Positions 22,906 through 34,790 of a stretch of 64,000 bases of DNA are shown piece by piece; position 1 is the stretch's first letter, and each line of letters starts with the position of its first letter. This DNA is from Tachypleus tridentatus (taxonomy: Eukaryota; Arthropoda; Merostomata; Xiphosura; Limulidae). Under the pieces are notes generated by a model. That model had not been told where the DNA came from, did not search any database, and worked only from the letters and a program-made list of their open reading frames with translations. The position numbers and the translations under genes were made by a program. The stretch covers positions 137,611,009 through 137,675,008 of the forward strand of contig NC_134834.1 of NCBI RefSeq assembly GCF_004210375.1. The letters are read 5' to 3'.

Positions 22906-25613
22906 ATGGCTTTATTCTATCAAATTACCTACAATGAAAAAGAATTGCGGTGTCAGTGGATAATCTGGGATTGTTGCTTAGTAAGATTTCTGACAACCTA
23001 AATCTGGATGTAGATGCTACCAACTTGTCAGCTCAAGTGTACATGGAAAACTGGCAGGACTGGGTGGATGTTCAATGGTCTGACATTCCAAAACCACGAG
23101 CAAAGTTGCGTGTTTCTCTGGTTTTTAATGATGGGGTTACTGACGGAGAGATAGCTGTTGTGGTAAGTCGTTTGTAAAAAGGCGCAACCCATTTAAATTT
23201 GAGTGATTATAATCGTTTATGTAGTCATTGGAAATCACTCTGCAGAAACTTTATTCTGAAGAAAAGAACTAAAATTGTTCAATATACATTATTCAAAACA
23301 GCACAATTACTGTTATTTTTTATTACAAATTTAGACCCGTTAAAAATGTATTTTTGACCAGAATCCACCGAACCCTGAGGTGCCTTCAAGCAAGCAGAGT
23401 GCATCTTCACCCGGTCCCAGAACTGAACAAATTCAGTCCATATCATCATGGTAGGATATGTTCTAATGTATGTCAAATAGATCTTTCAATTTGTTAGAGA
23501 AATAGTTTTATCTTTCACTTGAGACAATTAGGCCTTAGTTAGTATTTCATTGCAATCAGTCAACCCCAATTTGTAAGTCTTTTGAATTATTTGATATTTT
23601 CTTTGGTCAGCATCTTAGCATTCAAGCCTTGGCCAGTACCCTTTAAGCTGGAAAATTTGTCAAGTCTGCCTAGATCTACTGCTTTGCTGTTGTCGCAAGG
23701 GAAGCCTGTTGATAAAGAAGGTCGCTTCCATTTACTGGATGCAGTCTACACTGAGGTTTCCAACTATACCTAGTAAGTGCGTGCAGTGAATACCATGTGT
23801 ACCATTTCTGCCCAACCTCTATTTTCCAGATATCCCACGTCAAGGCAGTATGACCAAGTAGTGGATGAAATATTTAAGCGCTACCCTCAGCTGTCAGACG
23901 CCCCAAATCTAACACCCCAAGGTGTTCGTGTAAGTACTATCCACATGTGCATTATGTTATGTTTGTTGTGAAATATATTTTTATCACAAATATATTCTTT
24001 TATCTATACATTTGGCTTTATGAGCCCAATAGCCAATAAGCCTAATAAAATTCGTCCTAAAGTGCATAGCAGGAATGTCCATATCACAACTTGTAAGGGT
24101 GTAAATGTATTCTGCAAGAAATATGTTCATTAGTTACAAAATAAATTAAATGGCATTTTTTATGTTGCATAATATTAGTGAAGAAACAAATGAAAATTTT
24201 GTAGGAAGTTATATTTTTTAAAATACACACAAGTACATATATCTACCAAGGAGGGGCTGTGGAAAATACTATTTTGATACTTTGAAATATTTGTTTTGTT
24301 TGTATACGATGTAACATGACTCAACTAATGAAACTCAACTAATTTGACGCTAAAGAGAATACATTGTCAAGATGAACTCGTACAACTGATTTATTAACCA
24401 GCATGTGTATGACTTTCAGTTTCTCAGATTAAACCTGAAAATGCCAAAAGTGGTTTAAAAGAAATAATGTTTGAAATAATTGTAGTTATACCAGGGCAGT
24501 TTTGTTATTCATTCTCAATATAAATAATTTTGTCAATTCTAATTGTAGGAGCTGTGGAGGATAAGGCTTCGTCAGAAATTCCAGTATGATAGACAGCGAA
24601 AGAATTCATCATTGCCTATAGTCCAAGAAAGAAAGAAAAAAAGACGAAAGCTGTAACAGATGAAACCACATCTCAGAACAAAGGCTATATGGATTAAAGC
24701 AATACTTGTGTGAAAAGCCAGTTGGGGAGGATGAAACTTCCACCGAGAAACACAAGAAATGGATGAAAACTTGTCTGCATTGTAGAAAAAGGGTGATCTT
24801 TGTAAAGTGGGCTTGCTTATGGACAAAACTCTGCATAATCGTAGGAAACTGGTCATTGACAACACTCCTGTCAATGAACTTACAGAGCATTATCCCTTCC
24901 TTGTGGCACCACCAGCACAGCTATTGAATGAATTTAAGCGGCGAGGAAATGATGCAGAAAAAGGAGTGTCCAACTTTCTCTCTCAATATAAGGACTCAGT
25001 AAATTCTCACCTACAGGACAGAAACATATCACCAGAAAATAATCCATTGCTAGCATTTCTTATGAAACAGTCCTCACACATGCCTGATGTTACATCTAGT
25101 ATTGTCATTCTTGGTATCCCTTTTCTTCTAAAAGAAAGTGAAAGTATCATGGTGGGTAATGAAGTTAGGGAACCTGGTGAGAGTGGTATATACATTCAAT
25201 GTGGTTCAATTTCTCAGTTTTGTGATCAGGAATTCAAAATATATGTTGATGGCTTTGATATTTGTGCAACTGAAAATTTTTGTAGAAGCATTCACTATGT
25301 ATATAGGGAGTTTTTATGTCTTCAACTTTGCATTTCCAACAAAACTAAAGAAAACTTTCAACTTTGTTAAAAGAGTTGTTCTGAAGCTCTATGATGAGTC
25401 CAGGATAATTACCAAATCTGATAAAGATGCAGACAGATGTGTTCTTCAGTTGCTTGATCTCTTGAATGTTAAAAACATAGCCGCGGGAAATTTGTCAAAA
25501 CGTCCAAAGGTAAAGAAAGAGGAAAGTGTTCAAAGCCATAAGGTTATATTAGATCTGGTAATAGTAACTTATGTGTATTTGATCCAGGGTGAATTTTCAA
25601 AAAACAAGTGAAA
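22906..25613 (+). pseudogene. SAMD3-like accessory gene of the large transposon, five exons, frameshifted
   Basis: A second gene in the same orientation. Exon 1 (22906-23162) has a small ubiquitin/PB1-like N-terminal domain (MALFYQITYNEKELR, then VSVDNLGLLLSKISDNL, and WQDWVDVQ), with a one-base shift near 22949. Canonical introns follow at 23163-23361, 23451-23610, 23773-23829 and 23930-24548 (donors GTAAGT or GTAGGA, acceptors AG). Exons 3-5 give KPWPVPFKL, YPTSRQYDQVVDEIFKRYP and ELWRIRLRQKFQYDRQRKN. Then come LCEKPVGEDETSTEKHKKW, RRKLVIDNTPVNELTEHYPF, LGIPFLLKESES and YVFNFAFPTKLKKTFNFV. From memory this order matches fish and invertebrate proteins named 'sterile alpha motif domain-containing protein 3-like', which are often repetitive. 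The exon 3/4 junction reads TA+A, a stop, and further frame breaks fall near 24655, 24790 and 25300. Probable non-catalytic partner of the transposase; role unknown. Confidence 0.75.
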
Positions 25614-25699
25614 GTTCAGTTGTTTATTTTCAAATTGTTGCTGCATTTTGAATTTTATTTTGGTACATGTATATTGATGTACACTTGTTTTCAGTTTGA

Positions 25700-25705
25700 A
25701 ATAAA
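25700..25705 (+). promoter_or_regulatory. Candidate polyadenylation signal of the SAMD3-like gene
   Basis: AATAAA about 90 bp after the last in-frame stop of the second transposon gene and about 90 bp before the right GACTA array. Position is plausible but unsupported by transcripts. Confidence 0.35.
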
Positions 25706-25793
25706 AATGGTGCTGCTAAAATGCATTTTATATTTTTCAGGATGGTGGCAGGTTACTGGGACTTAGGTTGAATCATCAGATGGCTGCGGGGTT

Positions 25794-26280
25794 GACTACT
25801 CAATGATGGTTCTGCTGATCACAACTGACTGAGGATGGTCTCTTTGCCTAACAGTGACATTGCTGAGGTGGTACTGACCGGGTCAACATGACTTATCTTC
25901 AATGGTTGTTGCATAGTCATAATAACTATAGTCCATTGTTAGTGGATGGTCATAATGACAACCGCTCCTTGTACGAATAGGGTCACACTAACTAGGTCAT
26001 GACTACTCTGTAGTGGTTTGCAGGTAGGCAATGCGACTATTGTCAGGTAGTCAGCATTGGTCAGAATGACTACCTAACGAAAGTCATAACGACTATCATA
26101 GAGCAGTCAAATTTATTACCTGCGAGGTATCCCTGCCATCACCTGACTATTTTCCTACTACACAATAGTAAAAATGACTAATATTTAATAGTCATATTAG
26201 GTAGTCATCGATTTTAGCGACTACTTGGAGAGTCTTTTTTGACACCGCTTGACTACCTGATTTACTATTCAAAAGTAGTC
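25794..26280. repeat. Right GACTA/TAGTC array, probable right end of the large transposon
   Basis: About 16 exact GACTA or TAGTC words lie in 490 bp, densest from 26001 to 26280, in both orientations. The outermost word, read inward on the minus strand, gives CGACTAC, as does the left end at 17370. Beyond 26290 the words stop. No convincing target duplication is visible. Confidence 0.75.
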
Positions 26281-26656
26281 GCCTTGGCTAGTTCTTATTT
26301 TGAGTGCTTATAGTTACGTAACTAGCGTAACTATTTCCAACATCCCAGTCTTCTGTTTATTTGTAAAAATACCATACTTCAGTTTTTAGAAATCTGTATG
26401 TTTCGCGAATCAAAAATTTAAATATTTCTGTGTTAGAAAGTTTAAAAAACTGTTAGGAAACAGTAATATTTTAATGTATGATTCTAAATTAATTTTACAC
26501 GAAAACTAAATATCCAAAAACGTTTTCCACAAAAACTTAAGAGTGGAACTACGCATTATAAAAATAACAATTAATAGACAGATTTCTACCAGTAACGTAC
26601 TGAGTGAAAAATTCCAAATCAATAGAACTAACTTTCATTTTGGGTGAATGCATGCA

Positions 26657-26790
26657 GTGGATCTCAATAGCTCAGCGACAAGGCTGAAGAGAACTTATAA
26701 CGCTAAAATCGCGTTCTATTAATATTGTGACCACAGCGCAAATAGCCCATTGTGTAGCTTTGAGGTTAAAAAATACAAATAAACAAAGTG
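26657..26790 (+). mobile_element. Second-family tRNA-like SINE, worn copy
   Basis: The head ATAGCTCAGCGACAAGGCTG is followed by a degraded box B and by AAATAGCCCATTGTGTAGCTTTG and an A-rich tail, similar to copies at 40.8, 42.65 and 48.56 kb. Confidence 0.55.
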
Positions 26791-26856
26791 TTTTAATGAT
26801 GAGTTAAAATAAAAGAAAAACTTGAAAATAAAAGTTTTCTTTACAGATGAAATAAG

Positions 26857-27149
26857 TGATGTGATTTGAAGATCTTTTTAGTTGTTAAGACACACTAGTA
26901 ATGTGATTTGAAGATCTTTTTAGTTGTTAAGACACACTAGTAATGTGATTTGAAGATCTTTTTAGTTGTTAAGACACACTAGTAATGTGATTTGAAGATC
27001 TTTTTAGTTGTTAAGACACACTAGTAATGTGATTTGAAGATCTTTTTAGTTGTTAAGACACACTAGTAATGTGATTTGAAGATCTTTTTAGTTGTTAAGA
27101 CACACTAGTAATGTGATTTGAAGATCTTTTTAGTTGTTAAGACACACTA
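26857..27149. repeat. 42-bp tandem array, seven copies
   Basis: The unit TAATGTGATTTGAAGATCTT... ending GACACACTAG recurs with starts of GTGATTTG at 26861, 26903, 26945, 26987, 27029, 27071 and 27113. The copies appear identical apart from the outer edges. Each carries the palindrome AGATCT. Confidence 0.93.
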
Positions 27150-27221
27150 CAATTCTCTAGGTTTACTTATCATTGTCAGGTGCATAAAGTTGAAAGATGA
27201 GACAAATCTGTTGAGTTTTAT

Positions 27222-27499
27222 AGTATCAAGAGAGATACTACATCGCTAGATAATACTTAAAAAGGTCCTTCTTTTGTGTTTGAACACAAGGCTCAATTTG
27301 TTTCGAAAGTTAAAATGATAGACAAAGAAAATAATGTAAATAAAAGAAAAATCAAATAATACCTTTTCTTTTAAAAAAACTAGCGTTAACCAATATTCAG
27401 CTGTAAAATTATATTTATTTTAATTTTTCCCCTGTTTAATACTTGTATCTCAATTTTTTTACATTGTTGCCAACGATGTAGTATCACTCTTGGTACTAT
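27222..27499. repeat. Short inverted repeat pair, possible small element
   Basis: AGTATCAAGAGAGATACTAC (from 27222) and its inverse GTAGTATCACTCTTGGTACT (to 27499) pair over about 24 bp with three mismatches, about 230 bp apart. Just beyond, CTGACGATACTAGGTAAACC with GCGAAAC resembles the hairpin tails of Penelope-like elements. Confidence 0.45.
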
Positions 27500-27655
27500 A
27501 AAACGTAACGATTTTATTCCATCGTTCAGTTATACTCACCTGACGATACTAGGTAAACCTAGCGAAACTTTGCGTTTCTTGAAAACTTAAAAAGACTTTA
27601 AAAACGCATTATTTGTTTTATGCGTGAACAAAACTTTGAAGTCAGAATATTAGAC

Positions 27656-27930
27656 CCAGCATGGCCAGGTGGGTTAAGGTTTTCGACTCGTAATCCGAGG
27701 GTCGCGGGTTCGAATCCCCGTCACACCAAACATGCTCGCCCAACAGCCGTGGGGGCGTTATAATGTGACGGTCAATTCCATTATTCGTTGGTAAAAGAGT
27801 AGCCCAAGAGTTGGCGGTGGGTGGTGATGACTAGCTGCCTTCCCTCTAGTCTTACACTGCTAAATTATGGACGGCTAGCGCAAACAGCTCTCGTGTAGCT
27901 TTGCACGAAATTCAAAACAAACCAAACCAA
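27656..27930 (+). mobile_element. tRNA-derived SINE, full length
   Basis: Clean copy: TGGCCAGGTGG (box A), GGTTCGAATCC (box B), full body and tail. Confidence 0.9.
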
Positions 27931-28167
27931 AGTTGGTGAGTTTAGAGTTAGGCTGCGGTTCACATAAGAGTTACTGATAAAAAAAATGTCATTGACAAGT
28001 AGTAACTATAAGGCACGTGATTACAGTTGGACACAGTAAAATTTCTCGCGTCACAAGACCAAGTTTCGCGCGTTATATTTTTACAGCACGTGACGAACGC
28101 GTGCTTTAAGACTTGCAGGTACTTATGCATCGCACAGCTGTGTGATGGAACTTCTGTGGCATGTTGG

Positions 28168-28440
28168 TCCGGCATGGCGTGTTAAGGCGTGCGACTCGTA
28201 ATTTGAGGGTCACGGGTTCGCATCCCCGTCGCACCAAATATGCTCGCACTTTTAGCTGTGGGGGCGTTACAATGTTACCGTCAATCCCGCTATTCGTTGA
28301 TAAAAGAGTAGCCCAAGAGTTGGCGGTGGGTGGTGATGACTAGCTGCCTTCCCTTTAGTCTTACACTGCTAAATTAGGGACGGCTAGCACAGATAGCCCT
28401 CGAGTAGTTTTGTGCGAAATTAAAAAAAATCAAAAACAAA
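28168..28440 (+). mobile_element. tRNA-derived SINE, full length
   Basis: Same orientation as the copy about 240 bp upstream. The head lacks a few bases in the box A region (GGCATGGCGTGTTAAGG). Body and tail are intact. Confidence 0.88.
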
Positions 28441-29690
28441 CTGTGGCATGTTACCAACAACCAAGCAGAATATAATGTCATACTAAATACTGTAAAAATC
28501 TAGTTTAATTCTTAAATTGTTACTGAAGAGGTAAAGAGCTGATTCGCTCCTTTGATTTGGGTCCTAATTAAATATTTAAGAATTTTTATTAGCATTTGAC
28601 CAAGTTCAGTCTCTTCGATGAATTTCACGTAACAGAAATGTGAAAACCTTTTCTATCATTTGACAAATTTCGAATGAATTTTGTGTAAATGCATTTATTC
28701 GTCCCTAATGATTCGCTGAATTCTCAGGACTTAAAGAAAGATAGTAATATCAGTTCCAGTTAATTACACAACTTGTTTCAATAAACTATTCTTGTCAGCG
28801 AGCTGTTCAGTATTCAACTGAGTAATTTCTTATAATAAAACAAAAGAGTCAAATTATTCAACTGACAGTGATTCAATTAATTTGGTTATGACATGACCTC
28901 TTTCAGGTAAAGAACTGTATCTTATCAGTAACAGACGAATGAATCTCCAATAAAGCTAATTTTAAAAAGGAATCTTAAATATCTATATCTCTTCGACAGG
29001 GAAAATTGAGAAAGATCCGTATATAATCTGCAGAGTTAATCAAGTAATGATAACTGGATGTCATCAAGGCACAGGATGTCCACACTAACTCTGCGCTACT
29101 TATAGTAACGACTAGGCCTCAGCTGGTCCCTGAAAGCGTGAATATTGTAGGCACAGCTGGGAGGAACACAGATTTGATGAAGCCAGAGAAATCAGATGTA
29201 ATTCTCCAGAAGTCACTTACAGCGTGTTGAACTGGAATCATAATAGTTCATAGGAGTGTGTTGGAACTGACGCATCATCAATTTCACGTGAATTCACTAA
29301 GGTTAAATACGCATATATATATGTATACAGCACATATAATATACAGACAAAAAGGTATTCGCGCGCGTGTGTGTGTGGGAAAGTTATTTTTTACTCGTCT
29401 CCCAGGTTTATGTGTTACTGTTTAAGTTTCTGTAAGTTTATCAATATCCATTTACAAATAATTAAGTTTTAAAGTTCGAGAAATTTAAACCACATTCAAC
29501 TCTTAATGCCAGAGACGTTTGAGAAACCTTTTGACGCTTTGACAATCATATGTATGTTTTAAAAGAGTGTTCCTAACAGTATGATTTGTTCCTAGATTTT
29601 TTTTGGTGTTTAAATCATTATTTATTCAATAACAGAAAAACAAACCTGGCATAATAAAACTCGTTAGATAAACAGAATACCAACAACGAC
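28441..29690. other. Noncoding stretch
   Basis: No gene or named repeat is seen. A short CG/TG run (GCGCGCGTGTGTGTGTG) lies near 29359. Confidence 0.45.
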
Positions 29691-31560
29691 ACACTTTTAG
29701 TAGGAACACTTATTTAAGCACACTAATATATCCATTACTCCACACTAAAGTAAACTAATATAAACTTGAGCACACTAATATGTGTATGTGTATATATATA
29801 TATGAGTGTGTGTGTGCAAGAGAGGTAATAGAACATCAATCTAACCACAATAATAATTTATATAAGACATCAATAGTAACAGAATATTATGGTATACAGA
29901 AAATTAATCCTAACACAATATACCAGACAAAATATCCACTACATCAAACTAATATCTTAAAGGCAATACCAACTGCAACATACATAAAGGATCTTACTCC
30001 TCATGAGATAATATGGCAAGCAAACTAACCACTCTGCCATACTCATTTGACATACATATCAACTCGATTGCTAACATGTTTTAAAGAATATCCACTTTGT
30101 CACAATAATGTGTACTTAAAACATAAACATGACTACAAATAAGTTACAAAAATGTTAATTTCCCTCAAAAAACAATGTGACTTCCAAGAAGTTGCCAGGC
30201 ACGGCCAGGTGGTTAAGGCGCTCTACTTGTGATATGAAGGTCACGGGATCGAATCTCCGTCACACCAAACATGCTCGCCCTTCTAGTCGTGGGGACTTTA
30301 TAATGTTACGACAATCCCACTATTCGTTAATAAAAGAGTAGCCCAAGAATTGGCGGTGGGTAGTGATGACTAGCCTTGCACTGCTAAATTATGGACGGTT
30401 AACGCAGATGACTCTCGTGTAGCTTTACGTGAAATTTTACAAATAAACAACCAAGAAATAAACCAGAATATGTATTCTGCATCAGAAGTATACACACAGA
30501 ACATCAACTACTGCTAATATGTAAGACAAAATATCCAATCCGTCACAGTAATGTGCACCCAGAAAGTGCTGTACAGAATATCTCTTCCGTGAAAAAAATG
30601 AGCGTACAGAAAACGAACTACACTAACATGTTATGCAGAATAGACATTCCGTCACAGTAACATTTACTCAAATTACCAACTGCCACTAAAATGCTATACA
30701 AAAAAATTCATTCCATCACAGATATGAACACAGAACTTCTAGTAGTACTAATAGAGGATATCCATTATGTCACAGTAATATAAAAAGAGATCATCTCCGC
30801 AACTGTCGGAATTTTATGACCATTCTTTCATTACTGTACACACTGATCATCAATAACTAGTAAAATTCTTATAAGTAATTTCCATTACGTCACAACAGTG
30901 TGCAGAGAGAATACCAAATACTGCTAACATGTTACACAGAATAAGCACTTTGTCACAGTAATGCGAACTCAAAAATCAGTTAATACTAATATGTTATAGG
31001 AAGTATCTATTCTGTCATTAATGTAAACATAAAACATCAACGTATCTATTAATGTTGTTATTCAGAATATATATAACGTCACAGTAACGGGTCCAAAGAA
31101 CATCTACTGCGACGTTATACAGAATAGTCATTTTGTCACAGTAACATACACATAACACATTAGTATGTACTAAAATACTGTGTAGAACATCCCTTTCATG
31201 AAAGAAATGTGCACAGAGAATATTACATATTACTAAACTGATAAAAAATATCTATATCACCACATCAACTGCTACTAAAGGGTTATGTAAAATATGGATT
31301 TTCTATAATAATGTGAACACAAAACACCAACTACTATTAGAGTGTTATATATAATATTTTCTTTGCCAAAGTGATGAGTACACGGAACAACACATACTGC
31401 TAATATGTTATACTATAATACGGAATATTCATTCTGTCACAGAAATATTAACACAAAATATCAACTATTGCTAAAATGTTATACAAAAAGTAATCCACCC
31501 GCTCACAGAAGTTTTGACACAGAACATCAGTAACTACTAACATATTACCAGGCAGTTGGT
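29690..31560. repeat. Degenerate satellite, about 63-bp unit, block 1
   Basis: Recurring words ATGTTATACAGAATATC, CATTCTGTCACAGTAATG and CAGAACATCAACTACTA return at roughly 60-65 bp intervals with heavy divergence. The block is interrupted by a SINE at 30.2 kb. The left part (29.69-30.18 kb) is the most decayed. Confidence 0.75.
30194..30450 (+). mobile_element. tRNA-derived SINE with target duplication, inside the satellite
   Basis: The head is CACGGCCAGGTGGTTAAGG. The body is shortened (part of the GCTGCCTTCCCTCTAG segment is missing). CCAAGAA flanks the copy at 30184-30190 and 30451-30457. Confidence 0.82.
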
Positions 31561-31665
31561 AGCACTGCCTATGCAGCGATGGCTAAGATAGTTCACCGAA
31601 ACAGTATTTTAAATATCTTCTTAATAGGTCATCAGAACCGTAAAATACTATACAGTGTTTCCTTT

Positions 31666-32310
31666 TATAACAATATCTATGTAGTGATTGGATCACAATG
31701 TCTGTAAATATAACAATATCTATGTAATGATTGGATCACAATGTCTGTTAATATAACAATATATATGTAATGATTGGATCACAATGTCTGTAAATACAAC
31801 AATATCTATGTAATGATTAGATCACAATGTCTGTAAATACAACAATATCTATGTAATAATTGGATCACAATGTCTGTAAATATAACAATATCTATGTAAT
31901 GATTGAATCACAATGTTTGTAAATATAACAATATCTATGTAATGATTGGATCACAATGTCTGTTAATATAACAATATCTATGTAGTGATTGGATCACAAT
32001 GTCTGTAAATATAACAATATCTATGTAATGATTAGATCACAATGTCTGTAAATACAACAATATCTATGTAATGATTGGATCATAATGTCTGTACATACAA
32101 CAATATCTATGTAATGATAGGATCACAATGTCTGTAAATACAACAATATCTATGTAATAATTGGATCACAATGTCTGTAAATATAACAATATCTATGTAA
32201 TGATTGAATCACAATGTTTGTAAATATAACAATATCTATGTAATGATTGGATCACAATGTCTGTTAATATAACAATATCTATGTAATGATAGGATCACAA
32301 TGTCTATAAA
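31666..32310. repeat. 43-bp minisatellite, 15 units, with higher-order structure
   Basis: Fifteen contiguous 43-bp units start TA(T/C)AACAATATCTATGTA. Units 5-7 (31838-31966) are repeated unchanged as units 12-14 (32139-32267), exactly seven units (301 bp) apart. The marker variants are ATAATTGG, ATTGAATC with TTTG, and CTGTTAA. Confidence 0.95.
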
Positions 32311-33000
32311 TATCATAGCAAAAAGTTAGATTATTTTGTTCCTCTTTCGTTTGCTTCTTTTATTATTAAATGAAAACTCAAAAACCAAAAGAGTGGTGTC
32401 AACCAATTTCATTAAGATGTCATAGTTTTAAGCAGTATTATTAACTAATAATGATTAAAAAGAATCATAATTCTAGTGTAAATGTTGTTATCATTACCCT
32501 TTGAAGCTAGCTTTCCTACAGAAATTTGGTGTTTCTTTAAAAAACAAACAAATTTAGGTACAGGGTAAAACAGGAATTGCCAACCAATTATATACAAACA
32601 ATAAATATTACAATTGGAACCTCATTGTATTTAGAATTTGGTTATAAATATAACTTCCTGTCTATTGAAAAACTTCATTAAAAAACAAGCAAACAGGCAA
32701 AGAAAATAGCTTCCAGAACAATAAATTAAGTGTACAGATGACTGATATTAATCCTTCAAACACAATATAAACAAGATAGTAGGAATGACATTGTATCATC
32801 TCTACATAATAGTAGAAGTAAGACTTAACATATAGAAATATATATATAACTATTCAATCATAATTGAGTTTAATTTATCCCATTTTTAATGTTAAAAACG
32901 ATCCTCATTATTTTGTTTGCATTGCTTTTGAAATATTAGTATCAGTCATCCCAATCCCTACTTCCTTTTTGAAAATCTTGTTTTTTTATATAATACATCC
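32311..33000. other. Noncoding spacer in the tandem-repeat region
   Basis: AT-rich, with no satellite words and no gene recognised. Confidence 0.45.
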
Positions 33001-34790
33001 ATTCTGGCTAAATATTTCAACACACAACATCAAATAGTCCTAGCAGGTTATATTGATAATCCAGTCGGTCACAGCAGTGTACACGCAGTATATCATCTAC
33101 TAGTAATTTGACATGTAGAATATCTATCCTGTCACTGTAATGTGTAAACAAAAATCATCTACTACTAAAAGATTGTACAGAATATCCATTCTCCCAAAGT
33201 AACGGGAAAACAGTACATCAATGCGACTATTAACATAATATACAGAACATGTGTCACAGTAATAGGGAAAAGACATTGTCAATGCGATTGTCAACATTTT
33301 ATGTAGAATATTCATTGTCTCATAGACCTCTTCACGCAGGCCATTACTTAGAGTAACATTTTATATTTAATATACATTCTGTCACACTGATTTGCAAAAA
33401 AAATATCAATTGCTATTAACATATTAAACAGAATATCCATTCCGTCATAGTAATACAAACACAAACAAAATGCAATCCTCAATAACCGCGGAACTTAAAA
33501 TTCTTTCATGCAGGATTAGAGTAATATAATGTGATATACTTTTATCCCTTTTTATTAGCTGTATTTTTGTGCGCCATCAGTACCAAGCTTAGCGCGTGTG
33601 TATATACCCCACTTAATTGTGTTACTCATGAGGAACGCTACCAGCCTACCCTCGTAACGAAATTCTTTGATTACAGTAAATTAAACAGTGAAAACTTTGG
33701 CATTATCAAGTAAACCAGTCAAAAGGTTTTGACCTCCCCTCCCGACTCTAGAATTGTAATTAGATTTCAAATAGGTCAAGAGATGACAGAGTATGAACTA
33801 AAGATTTGTACTCGAAAAAAACCTCAGAGTCGTTCTATAAGCCGCAATGTCGCGGCTAATAATGAAGGCGACTACTAACATGTCATACTGAACATTCTTT
33901 CCGTCAGAAAATAAACGACTACTAGCATGTTATAAAAGATCCATTTTGCGATAGTAATGCGCACACTAACATAAACTATTACTAAGAATTGAACAGAAAA
34001 TCTTTTCTGTTACACTAATGTGTTTATAAAAAAAATCATTAAATACTAAACATATTCTCTGAAAATCTGTATTGTCACAGTAATGTAAACACAGAGCATG
34101 AACTCGACTGGCAGTATTTTATGCAGAATATCCATCCTCTCTTATTACTATTCACACAGATAATCAATTACTAGTAACAATTCATATGGAAAATCCATTC
34201 CTTAACACTGGATACACAGAAAACATTTCTACTATTAGTATATTAAAGTGAAAATTCATTCGGTCATAGTAATACCAAAACATCAAATGTTATTAACATG
34301 TTATACGAACTATAACTTTTGCAGACAGAACATGAACAAATGATAACATGTTATACAGAATATTCTTTCTTTCACAGTAATCTGTACACAAAACTAACTT
34401 TGTTATACAGAAAACCGATCCAGTCACAGTAATGTGAATACAAAACATTAAGTACACCTAACACATTATACATTCTGTAACTGTCAGATACACACAGAAC
34501 GTTAACAATTACTACTATACTGTACAGAATATCTATTATGTCACGTTAATGTGCAGAGTGAACATAAAATACTACTAACACGTTATAAAATATATTCATT
34601 CTGTCACAATAATGTGTCAAAGATAACCAACTACTAGTAATGTATTATATGGAATATCCATTGGTTAAAGTAATATAAACATAAAACATCAACGATACTA
34701 CTAATGTGTTACAAAATAATAACAATCTCTTAACATAAATGTGCATTCAGAACTTTAACTTCTACTAAAATTTAAAAAACATATCCATTA
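33000..34790. repeat. Degenerate satellite, about 63-bp unit, block 2
   Basis: Same words as block 1, for example AACAGAATATCCATTCCGTC near 33427 and AATGTGCAGAGTGAACAT near 34549. A part around 33500-33880 lacks clear units. Confidence 0.72.

Noticed and set aside
26857-27149. CRISPR-like array
   Set aside because: The 42-bp units are contiguous with no unique spacers, and the DNA is eukaryotic.
27661-27733. Functional tRNA gene
   Set aside because: It has box A and B and looks tRNA-like, but is attached to the SINE body, lacks a plausible full cloverleaf, and is repeated many times.
29780-30028. 82-codon plus-strand open frame
   Set aside because: It falls in satellite-like, TA-rich sequence, and repeated Tyr/Asn/Thr codons reflect that composition.
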